18,143 nt of DNA from CAIVAT01 sp964628215 (GTDB taxonomy: Bacteria; Bacteroidota; Bacteroidia; Bacteroidales; FEN-979), in contig CAZVNF010000072.1 in NCBI GenBank assembly GCA_964628215.1, forward strand, positions 1 through 18,143, in the 5' to 3' direction. A model generated the notes under the pieces. It had not been told where the DNA came from. It did no database searches and saw only the letters and a list, made by a program, of their open reading frames with translations. A program made the position numbers and the translations under genes. Position 1 is the stretch's first letter, and each line of letters begins with the position of its first letter. Of this stretch, positions 7,571 through 17,700 are shown piece after piece.

Positions 7571-10500
7571 ATGAAATTTTTACCGTACCGGAAAATCAGA
7601 TTTATTCGGAGAATATGTACAGAATGTCTCATTCTGCTCTTTATTCTTCTGTTACCTGGTCGTGTATACCCGCAATCGGCCCCGGCATCCGGTGCAATTC
7701 TCCAGGGCATTGTTACCAACGGGGCAAGTGGTTCGCCGGTTGTAGGGGCAAAAATATTCGTAAACAACACTTACACCAGGTCTGCCGCTGGCGGTGTGTA
7801 TATGATTCCCGTTGATCCGGCAGGAACCTTCCCGGTGTCGTGCACGAAATCCGGTTTTGAAAATTATCTTTCCTCTCCTGTTGTTTTTCAGCAGGGTGGA
7901 ACCTCGCTGTTAAACATTCAGCTGTGGGAAAACCTAAATCCTCCTGCAGGTGTTTCTGTTTTTCTTGATTCAATTTCCCAGGAAGTACCTGTGTCATGGG
8001 AACCTCCCTCAGGGTACTATGAATTGCTCTATGATGACGGGATTCAGGATAATTTCACCATTTGGTCAGCCCAGGGGAACCTCAATGCGGTGAAATTTAC
8101 TCCGGTTGGATTTCCAGTCAGGCTTACGGGTGGAGCTGTTCATCTCGGAATGATGTCAAATTACCTCGCTGGCAGCAATCCGCTTGTTCCGTTTCAGATC
8201 AGGATCTATGATGCTTCGGGAGCTGGAGGAAGCCCCGGAAACAGCCTGGCCGGCCCTTTCGATATAACTCCTGCCAGCCTTGGATGGGTGGAGTTTTCAC
8301 TCCCTGAGGCGGTAATCATTAATAACGGAGCATTTTATATCGCCATGGTGCAGGGAGGAAATGCCCCTAATGCGGCAGGAATAGCCATTGATGAAACCAC
8401 ACCCCAGTTCCGTAGCTATTCAAAGTTCGCCAGTGGAGGAGGCCCCTGGTTTCCGGCTGGAGGCAATTTTATGATCAGGGCCCAATGCGAAGGCCCCGGA
8501 GGCCCTGTTTCCCTGGCAGATGAACCTCTACCGGCAGGTGTTTATAATGTATACCGCCTCCGCCAGGGCGAAGAACAAAATCCATCGGCCTGGACCATGA
8601 TTGGTTCAACCGTTGCCGTTTCGCTTATAGATACCAGCTGGTTCTCTTTACCTTGCGGGCCTTACCGGTGGGGAGTGAAATCCCAGTATCCCGGTAACCG
8701 ATGGTCGGCGGTGACTATGTCAAACATCCTGGGAAAATGCTGGACGGCCCCGGTAAATATCCACCTGGAGTTAAGTTGCGACAGCGCCAGCAAGATTGGC
8801 ACCACCATGCACCTGGTCAATATGGCCTATCCCGACTCAGCATACGACGCGGTTTTTGATTCGGGAGGAGTCGTATCGTTTCCCCGGGTTTGGAAGGGAA
8901 CATACCAGCTCACCATAATAAAATTTGGGTATGATACCCTTATTCAATCTGTTCCGGTGGCAGCACCTGTCACACTGGATGTGATTCTCATGCAAGTGAA
9001 AATGACTCCGGCAAATCTTGTGGTCAATGACATGAGCCTGCTTGCCAGGTGGGATGTTCCGAGGTTTGAGCAACAAATATTTGAGGAAAACTGGAGCAGC
9101 GCGACACTCACTGCCAACTCCTGGACCAGGGATGGAGGAGGGAACTGGGGAATTTCCACAGTTGCCGGTAATCCTGCGCCTTCCGCCATGTTCGCTTCAA
9201 CGCCGCAACTGTTGAATTACTCGCAATCACTCGTTAGCAGGATCATTCCGGGGCAACATTCAACGCTTCTTAAATTGCAGTACGACGTATACCTCGACAA
9301 CTTTGGCACCACTACCGTAAACGAGATGGCGGTTGAAATATGGGATGGAGCAGCCTGGCATACCCTGAAAGATTATTCCAATACGGGTGGCAGTATTTCC
9401 TGGACATCAGAAACCCTTGATATTTCCGGTTATACCAACCTTGATTTTAAGATCAGGTTTCGTGCGTCAGGCGATGATTCCTTTGATATCAACAACTGGA
9501 ATATTGATAACATCGGGGTGGTTGCCTCCGAACCGGCGCAGGAACAGGCAAACTGTATCCTGGGTTATTATTTTTATCTTGGAAATGTCATCAGCGGATA
9601 TACTACCAAAAATGCATATCCGATTCCCGGTAGTCAGGTTCAATACGGACAAACCTATAATGCCTGTGTAAGAGCATTGTATGGCAGTGGTTATTCCGAT
9701 TTTGCATGTACCACCTTTACTTCTCACTTCCTGTATCCTGTGTTGAACCTTCGGGGGAACCCGGTTGAAGATGTGGCATACATCGCATGGGACAGCCCTT
9801 TGGCTCCTTCAGACAGTACCTTTGCCACGCCTCCCGGACTGGTAGGGTATACCATTTTTCGCAATGACAGCTTAATTGCAACGATCAGCAACCCGGATAC
9901 CCTGTTGTTTTATGACACGGGACTGGAGCCTGGTTATTACCAGTATGGTATAGCTGCAAAGTACGACCTTACCAGCTATGGCTTTCCGGGCCAGTTTGGC
10001 GAAAGTTTGCCGGCCGGACCACTGCATATCACGATCAATTGGGGCCGCCAGCTTCCGTTTTTTGAATCGTGGAACTCAGGCGCCTTTGCTTTTAATGAAT
10101 GGAAGTTTAATCCGTCACAGGGAAACTGGACAATCGACCCCAACGAAGGAATTCCTTCTCCCGCAGCCAATTTCAAATGGCAGCCCCCGGTTGTAAACTA
10201 CAGCTATTCACTTGAAAGTCCTCCTTTTAATGGTCTGCCGTTCGATTGCGCTGCTATCTGGCTTGATTTTGACCTTAAACTCGACGACCGCAATTATACC
10301 GGAACTGAGAAAATGATCATCGAAGCCTATTATAACAACAGCTGGCATAAGAAGGCTGAAGTCAAAAATACCGGCAATCTTCCATGGACAAATTACCATC
10401 TTGACATCAGCCCTGCCCGTGGGAAAGGATTCAAAGTTCGTTTCCGGGCAACCGGACAGAACTCTTCTGAAATCCTTAACTGGTATGTTGATAATGTGAA

Positions 10501-11551
10501 TATCTACCCGGTGTGTTACCCGGCAACAAATCTTGAAGCCGAATCTCTGGGGAACGATGTCAAACTTACCTGGAGCCCCCCTGCCTGCTATGGGGGCAAC
10601 CTGCTGAATGAAGGATTTGAGGAGAGTTTTTTCCCTCCGCCTCAATGGATAAAAGTGACATCAAATGCTTCTGCCACCTGGTCCCATACTACAGTCAATT
10701 CTCCTGAAGGTGTGCACAATGGCAGCTTTTCCGCCGGACTGAGCTGGGATTACAACCACCAGGATGAATGGCTCATTGCAAAGAATATTTATGTAAACGG
10801 AGATCTTACCTTCTGGAGTTATGCCTTCCAGGGATCGCTGCATCAGGATCACTATTATATAAAGGTGTCGCCCGACCAGGGAACCACCTGGAATGTACTG
10901 CTGGATATGTCGGCTCTGCCTCCGTATCCGGGACCTGGTGGGATCAACGAATGGATAACTCCATATCATGTGGATCTCTCCATGTACGATGGAGAAACGG
11001 TGGATATTGCCTGGCATGCCGTTGATGGAGACGGGAATGGCCTCTGGTATCCCTGGGCTATTGATGACTGTTCAATTGGGGCAGATGATCACCAACGTCC
11101 GGTGACCGGGTATGATATTTACCGGAAAGATTACGGAGGATCAGGATTCTCGAAAATTAATACAGTAAGTGTTACAGATACGGTATGGGTCGATGAGGAC
11201 CTTCCCCCGGGCGGTTATCAGTATTTTATACAAACTCAATTTGGCGAATGTGAGAATGTTATAAATTCAGATACCGTAATGGTGGACGTAATAACCGGCC
11301 TGGATGTCCATAATCTTTCTGAGATTTCTGTTTTTCCAAACCCGGTTTTTGATCATGTAACTGTAAAAAGCAATCTTGAACTGGGAGAGATCATCCTGTT
11401 TGAAGCTTCCGGCAGAATTGCAGGAACATGGCACCCGGAGGGGAAAAATACGATGACCCTGTATTTGAAGGACCTTACGCCTGGAATATATATGCTTATG
11501 GTCAGATTTGGAACCGGGATGAAAACTGTAAAAATCTGTGTTATTAAATAA
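7571..11551 (+). CDS. Giant modular T9SS-secreted protein A (choice-of-anchor, Fn3-like, regulatory-like domains)
   Basis: The 1326-residue product has a basic N-terminus, a hydrophobic core near 19-30 and likely signal cleavage near residue 35. Modules in order: carboxypeptidase-regulatory-like beta-sandwich (42-120); a beta-rich module opening with YDDG (154-312); Fn3-like (320-388); a second regulatory-like domain (394-476); a choice-of-anchor/MAM-like module ending NNWNIDNIGVV (500-652); Fn3-like pieces with Cys662, Cys699 and Cys713 (658-805), including KYDLTSYGFPGQFGES (797-812); a second anchor-like module ending LNWYVDNVNIY (829-981); a short Fn3-like linker; a choice-of-anchor J module (1011-1169); Fn3-like (1178-1245); and a T9SS type A sorting domain (1252-1326: SVFPNP, GIYMLMV, KTVKICVIK). 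It should cross the outer membrane through T9SS and end up surface-bound or released. I see no protease, glycosidase or other catalytic site. It is paralogous to the next gene. Adhesion or matrix function is a guess. Confidence 0.9.
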   Translation: MKFLPYRKIRFIRRICTECLILLFILLLPGRVYPQSAPASGAILQGIVTNGASGSPVVGAKIFVNNTYTRSAAGGVYMIPVDPAGTFPVSCTKSGFENYLSSPVVFQQGGTSLLNIQLWENLNPPAGVSVFLDSISQEVPVSWEPPSGYYELLYDDGIQDNFTIWSAQGNLNAVKFTPVGFPVRLTGGAVHLGMMSNYLAGSNPLVPFQIRIYDASGAGGSPGNSLAGPFDITPASLGWVEFSLPEAVIINNGAFYIAMVQGGNAPNAAGIAIDETTPQFRSYSKFASGGGPWFPAGGNFMIRAQCEGPGGPVSLADEPLPAGVYNVYRLRQGEEQNPSAWTMIGSTVAVSLIDTSWFSLPCGPYRWGVKSQYPGNRWSAVTMSNILGKCWTAPVNIHLELSCDSASKIGTTMHLVNMAYPDSAYDAVFDSGGVVSFPRVWKGTYQLTIIKFGYDTLIQSVPVAAPVTLDVILMQVKMTPANLVVNDMSLLARWDVPRFEQQIFEENWSSATLTANSWTRDGGGNWGISTVAGNPAPSAMFASTPQLLNYSQSLVSRIIPGQHSTLLKLQYDVYLDNFGTTTVNEMAVEIWDGAAWHTLKDYSNTGGSISWTSETLDISGYTNLDFKIRFRASGDDSFDINNWNIDNIGVVASEPAQEQANCILGYYFYLGNVISGYTTKNAYPIPGSQVQYGQTYNACVRALYGSGYSDFACTTFTSHFLYPVLNLRGNPVEDVAYIAWDSPLAPSDSTFATPPGLVGYTIFRNDSLIATISNPDTLLFYDTGLEPGYYQYGIAAKYDLTSYGFPGQFGESLPAGPLHITINWGRQLPFFESWNSGAFAFNEWKFNPSQGNWTIDPNEGIPSPAANFKWQPPVVNYSYSLESPPFNGLPFDCAAIWLDFDLKLDDRNYTGTEKMIIEAYYNNSWHKKAEVKNTGNLPWTNYHLDISPARGKGFKVRFRATGQNSSEILNWYVDNVNIYPVCYPATNLEAESLGNDVKLTWSPPACYGGNLLNEGFEESFFPPPQWIKVTSNASATWSHTTVNSPEGVHNGSFSAGLSWDYNHQDEWLIAKNIYVNGDLTFWSYAFQGSLHQDHYYIKVSPDQGTTWNVLLDMSALPPYPGPGGINEWITPYHVDLSMYDGETVDIAWHAVDGDGNGLWYPWAIDDCSIGADDHQRPVTGYDIYRKDYGGSGFSKINTVSVTDTVWVDEDLPPGGYQYFIQTQFGECENVINSDTVMVDVITGLDVHNLSEISVFPNPVFDHVTVKSNLELGEIILFEASGRIAGTWHPEGKNTMTLYLKDLTPGIYMLMVRFGTGMKTVKICVIK

Positions 11552-11588
11552 ATATTTATATAAAAGAGTTCTGTTCTCAATTTATTTG

Positions 11589-11596
11589 TACCTTGC
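11589..11596 (+). promoter_or_regulatory. Weak candidate -7 element for gene B
   Basis: TACCTTGC is one T short of the TAnnTTTG box and has no good -33 TTTG partner. It would give a leader of roughly 115-120 bases containing the repeats described below. It is the only plausible promoter-like site I find in the 169-base gap, so B may instead be read through from A. Confidence 0.3.
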
Positions 11597-11616
11597 GAAC
11601 GTATTCAAAAATAATT

Positions 11617-11639
11617 AAAGTGCTGATTAGCAATTTTTT
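11617..11639 (+). terminator. Weak terminator or attenuator between A and B
   Basis: TGCT-GATT-AGCA forms a four-pair stem that can extend past one mismatch into AAA/TTT, followed directly by TTTTTT. The stem is short, so it would terminate poorly at best. It may allow read-through from A into B, or attenuate a transcript started at 11589-11596. Confidence 0.25.
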
Positions 11640-11651
11640 CCCCCCTATATA

Positions 11652-11671
11652 TATCAATAGAAATATTGATA
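11652..11671. repeat. Perfect 8-bp inverted repeat with GAAA loop in the leader of B
   Basis: TATCAATA (11652-11659) and TATTGATA (11664-11671) are perfect reverse complements around GAAA, a GNRA-type tetraloop in RNA. It lies about 50 bases before the start codon of B. It could be an mRNA stem-loop in the leader or a DNA operator; the sequence alone does not decide. Confidence 0.6.
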
Positions 11672-11676
11672 CCCAC

Positions 11677-11689
11677 ATATTGTCAATAT
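11677..11689. repeat. 13-bp palindrome in the leader of B
   Basis: ATATTG-T-CAATAT is a perfect odd palindrome, six bases after the preceding inverted repeat and sharing its TATTG/CAATA core. A loop of one base cannot fold as a hairpin without opening pairs, so a protein-binding site is the more likely use, if it has one. The AT-rich setting makes chance possible. Confidence 0.4.
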
Positions 11690-11720
11690 TCATTTAATTA
11701 TTAACCTAAAATTCAAAACT

Positions 11721-14700
11721 ATGAGAAATGTTACCAAAACGATGAGAACGTTGATGCTGCTTGCAGTTTCGATGTTTGTCTTCGTTACTTTTGGGTTTGC
11801 ACAGCAGACAATGCTGGTGACCGAAAGCTTTGAGACAGGTGCAGGTACAACCCCTCCGGCAGGATGGGCATTGGAGCAGGTTACAGGGACCACCTTGGGT
11901 GTGAACTTCGTGACTACCAGTACCAACCCGACGATTTCAGCTGCCTATGATGGTGTTAGATTTGTCCAGTACGGATCCTACAACATCAACAGTGGCTCAA
12001 CCCGTCTGAAGAGGACCGCTGCTGTCTCTACCACCAACAAATCCTTTATCATGGTTGACTTTAGCTGGTACGAAGATCCGGGCTATGCAACCAGTGCTGA
12101 CAAAGTTGATGTACAGTGGTCAACCAATGGTACTACCTGGAATACGGCTGGTACTTTCAACCGCTACAATGCTGTAGCCGGCTGGAAATCCAAGAATGTC
12201 GTTCTTCCTACTGGCGCCAACAACCAGGCTACCCTTTATGTGGCCTTTCTGTTTACCTCAGCCTACGGCAACAACTGCGCGATGGACCTGGTACATGTTA
12301 CCGCCGGCCCTGCCGCTCCTCCTGCTATCGTAACTATCGGCACAGGAACCGTTTCCTCCAATTATCCTTACACAACCTACTGGATGGGCGGAAGAACTCA
12401 GATGCTCTTCACTGCTGCTGAATTAACAGCCGCCGGTGCCAGCGCAGGAAACCTTTCCTCTGTTGGATTTAATGTGATCTCCAACGCTACCCAGATAATG
12501 AATGGCTTCAACGTGAAATTGGGTGCCACCGCACTCACCACCATGTCTGCCGGTTATGTGAACGGTCTCACTTCCTATTACACCACACCTTATTCTGTTC
12601 CCGGAACCGGTTGGCAGCACATTACGCTCACCACCCCCTTCGCCTGGAACGGAACCTCCAATGTGATTGTTGAAATTTGCTATGCAAATACAAGCTATAC
12701 TTCTTATTCAACAGTAAACGCCACAACCATGGCAGGCATGACCGCAGGTCATTATGCTGACAACCAGACAGAATGTACCGTTGCCACAAACAATGCTCCT
12801 GCTGCCCGTCCGAATATCGCTTTCGGCGTTCCCCCGGTCACCCCGGGTGTATTGATGGGATATGTTAGGGATGTAAATACACTGGCTCCCATTGCCGGCG
12901 CTATTGTTACAATTGGCACCAAGAAAGATACCTCCCGCACCAATGGAATGTACATTATTTACAACCTCAATGCAGGTCCTGTAACAGCAAACTGTTCAGC
13001 AACCGGTTATATCTCGGGAACAGGTTCAGCTACCATCACCAGTGGTGTTGTTACCAATCTTGATATTCTGATGGCTCCGGGCCCCAAAGTTGGTGGTACG
13101 GTAACCGATGCCTCTACAGGTGCTCCGATTGTGGGTGCAACCATTACTGTAGGTACTGGCGCAAGTGCTGTGACAACTCTTTCAGTTGCCGGTGGTACTT
13201 ATCTTACTCCGCTGCTCTCCATTTCAGGTGTTCAGCCTATTGTGATCGGAAAAACCGGTTATGATAACTTTACAGGATCAGTTACCCTTGTTCCGAATAC
13301 TACCGCTACCCAGGATGCAGCTTTATTACCTACAGCTGTTCAGCCCGGCCCTTTCACCGCGGTTCTTAACAACCCTACCACACCAACTGCAGTGAACCTT
13401 AACTGGGGTGTTCCACAGGGAGTATATCAGATGATTTATGACGATGGTACACAGGATAACTTTGCGATCTGGGCAACTGCCAACAACCTCAATGCGTTGA
13501 AGTTCACCCCGCTCACATGGCCGGCCAAATTACTCGGCGGTAAAGTTAACCTTGGTGCAGCAGCAAATTATCCTGCAAATGCACTTCCGCTCGCCAAATT
13601 CAAAATGATGGCAATGAAAGCTGATGGCGCCGGTGGATTACCGGGAACCATTATCGACAGTGTTGAAGTTACTCCCACCGGTTTTGGCTGGGCTGATTTC
13701 ACCTTCGCAACTCCGCTCACCATCACTGCCGGCGATTTCTACCTGGTAATGAAACAGGGTGGCATTCCTCCTCATGCAGCCGGTATCGGTGTTGACTTAA
13801 CCAATACACAGCTCCGCAGCTATTCAAAATTTGTTACCGGTGGCGCTCCCTGGATTCCTGCCGCAGGTAATTTCATGATGCGTGCAATCATGCAGGGTAC
13901 AGGTGGCCCGATGCTCAGCGACAATCAGTCAGCCAACAAGGAACTCATTACAGCCGGTGCTGTTGAGGGACTTATCTATGAATCACCGGTTGCTACGGTT
14001 ACCGGTTACGAAGGTACCGCTGATTACAGCCCGCTTGCTATGTCATACCAGGTTTGGAGACTGAAACAAGGCCAGGAAGGTAACCAGACTCTCTGGACAT
14101 CTATCTGGACAGGCAGCGTTAACACTACGGTTGACAACGGCTGGCCTACATTGCCAAACGGTCCGTACCTCTGGGCTGTGAAAGCAATTTATTCTCCTCC
14201 GGGACAGCGTCCTTCTGCTCCAACGTTCTCGAACGTGATTGGAAAAGGCTGGATTGCCAACATCAATGTTTGTGTCTCTTTGACTTGTGCTGCCAACCCC
14301 AAAGCTGGTACCCTGGTAAAACTGACCAACACCGATTATCCTGACACCAATTATACTAAAACAACTGATACTGCTGGTTGTGTGCATTTCACCGGTGTGT
14401 GGAAAGGCAATTACCAGATGTCTGTCATTCGTTTTACTTATCCTGTGTATACCCAGAATATCGTTATTACAGGTGATGCCAGCTTCAACGTAATGTTGCT
14501 GCAGGATGCCGCACCGGCAACCAACCTGGTTGTTAACGATCAGAGTTTACATGCATCTTGGAGTCCTCCGAGAGCCATGGTATATCAGCTTGATGAGCCT
14601 TTTACCAACCTCACAGCCAATGCATGGGTCGTATCAGGAGCCAACTGGCTGCTGAGAACAACAAGAGGAAACCCCGCACCTTGTGCCGAGTTCTATTACT

Positions 14701-17700
14701 CTCCTGTTGTTGTTGGCTATGACCAGTATCTGACCAGTAAATCATTTGCAGGTGTTCATGCCCCGCAGATGAAACTGAAATATGACATTTTACTGGATAA
14801 CTATGGAACAACGACTGTTAACACCATGGCCGTTGAACTTTGGAACGGAACCACGTGGTCTGTATTGAAAACCTACTCCAATGCCGGAGGCAGTTTCCCA
14901 TACACTTCTGAAACCCTTGATATTACTTCACAAACCCATAACCCGGCCTTCAAGATCCGCTTCCATGCCAATGGTGGCGACAGCAACGATCTCAACTGGT
15001 GGGATATTGACAATGTGAAGATCTACAGTACCGATGGTACCAGCGGACCGAATCCTTGCGTGATCGGGTACAACTTCTACCTGAACAATGTACTGAGTGC
15101 TTTCACACCGGATACAACCTATAACATTCCGCCGAACCAGGTGGTTTATGGCCAGAATTACCAGGCTTGCGTTAAAGCCGTTTATGGTAGTGGTTACAGC
15201 CCCCAGATCTGCGTAAACTTTACTGCTCATTATCTCTATCCTGCACGCGATCTTACCGCCGAAGGAGTTGAATGCAATGCATACTTAACCTGGAAAAAGC
15301 CGGTTACCTTCGGCGACAGCCCTGCAGATGCACCTGCTTTCACAGGAACAGTGAACCATTCACCTTCATTTATCGGTCGTGCACCCAAAGGTACTGCCAG
15401 TGCAGTTTCTTCTATGCCAACCGATCAGCCTCTCGGATCCAATGCATTCGGTATCAATATGTCATCCAAGTTCACCATCAATTTTGATGTGAACAATGTG
15501 GCTGGTGCTGTGAATGTTGCCGGTCTCCCGAATACGTCAGATTTCTGGCATGATATGGAGTTCCCGGGCAATACTACCGATTTTGCATATGCTGTAAGAG
15601 ATGGAAGCGACCACCTTTACAAAGTTATCAGAGCTACCGGTGCTTTCACCGATCTCGGCAGCATGGGCAACGGTTTAACCGACCAGATGCTCGACCTCGC
15701 AGTGGACGGCAGCAACGGTGACCTCTATGGTGTTTCTTCTGATGCAGTGAACCTTACAAACGATAAACTGTGGAAAATCAATCCTGCAGTTCCCAGTGCT
15801 ACATTGGTTGGCCTTACAGTTAATTCTGATGGTATGATCAGTGCAGCCGGAGATAATCTCGGCAACCTCTGGGGTTATGACCTTGTGAATGATAACTTCT
15901 TCTCTATCAATAAAACAACGGGCCTTGCCACAGTTGTCGGATCTCTTGGATTCGATGCCAACTATGGTCAGTGCATGTTCTTTGACCAGGCCGTTAACAC
16001 GGTAACCATGGCAGCGTATAACAATACAGCAGGCCAGGGCCAGATCAGGTCGGTGAACGTAACTACCGGTGCTTCTACAGTTATGAGTTCTACAGCCGAC
16101 CAGATCGGTGGCGCTTCACTTCCTGTTACCACAGCTGGTGGCGGTGGAGGAACCCCCGACGGACTGATTGGTTACAACATCTATCGTGGCGGATCTTTCA
16201 TCCATTACAATCCTCACCAGGATTCTATTACCTACTATGATTACAACCTCGATCCGGGTACTTATAAATATGATGTGAAGGCCAAATATGACCTCACAAC
16301 CTACGGATTCCCCGGACAGTTTGGCGAATCACTCTCCAACACCGCCGGTGAAAAAACCGTTACCCTGAATTGCGGTACTCCTCTGCCATTCTACGAACCA
16401 TGGACAGCCGGATCATTTTTATTCCAGAACTGGGCACCCACAGGACATTGGTCCATGAATACCGGTATCGGTAATTCTGCTCCCTGCGCCGACTTTACCT
16501 GGCAGCCTGCAGTAGCCAACTACTCACAGGCATTGACCAGTGAAGTAATTGATGCATCACCATGGACCTGTGCTGCGATCTGGATGGATTTCGATGTAAA
16601 ACTGATCGACCGCAACAACACCGGTAAGGAAAAACTTACTGTTGACCTCTTCTACAACGGCTCATGGCACCAGAAACTTGAACTTACCAACAACGGTTCA
16701 ACCGACTGGATCTCCAAGCACATCGACATCAGCGTGGTGAAAGGAAAATCATTCCGTATCCGCTTTGTTGCCAACGGTGTGAACTCAGCCGATATGCTCC
16801 ACTGGTATGTTGACAATATCCATGCCTATGGTATCTGCAAAGCTCCTACAGCATTGAGTGCTGTTCAGTCTCAATTCACCACCACCCTTACCTGGACTGC
16901 TCCAAGTTGCGGTTCAGGCAGCAGTGGAACTATCATGAACTTTGTATTCGACGATGGTACAGCTGAATCAGGTGTTACCGACAACGGCGAAGTTGCATGG
17001 CTGGGAACTGAATTCCCGATCTCCAATGCCTATGATGGTGTTTTGAAGCAATTCAAAATCTACTGGATGGCCAACCCGACCGGAGCTCCGTTCACCATGA
17101 AAGTGGATGTTTACAGTGCTGCTCACGTTCTCCTTGGTTCAAGTGCAAACTTCCAGATGCCAAGTGATGACTGGGTAATTGTAACAGCTCCTGATATTCC
17201 TTTCGCCGGCCCGTTCTATGCCATGGTGAAATTTGACAACAATCCGACTGCAACCAATTACCTTGGTTGGGATAACGACGGTCCGTATGCTGCCCAGGAT
17301 CTGGGTTGGTACCGCGATGCAGCAGGTGTTTGGGCAAAACTGAGCACTTTCGGCCTTGGAATCGGAACTGGTTGCTTTATTATCCAGGCCCAGGCTTTAG
17401 TGGGTGCTGATAAAAAAGCCGTTACCCTTGTACCTGGTGCACAGGTAGCTCCCGGAACCGGAATCCCGGCTAACAACCTTACCAAAACTATCCGTAATGT
17501 GGATACACATTATTATGGTGTGATGGGTGTTGAAACGGATGCTGCCGACAGCAGTGCTCTCAACGGTTATAACGTTTACCGTACAGCAGAAACCGGAGTT
17601 GCTCCTTATTCCAAACTGAATGCCAGCCCACTTTCAGGCAATACCTATGTTGATACATATCCTTCAACACTGGAAGATGGTACATTCAAATACTATGTAA

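Noticed and set aside
10208..10645. Open frame of 145 codons on the minus strand within gene A
   Set aside because: It is antisense to anchor-like module coding sequence with no domain or signal, so it is treated as a shadow frame.
11677..11689. Palindrome as an mRNA hairpin
   Set aside because: The arms are separated by a single base, so a hairpin would need to open pairs; a DNA-binding site or chance is more likely.
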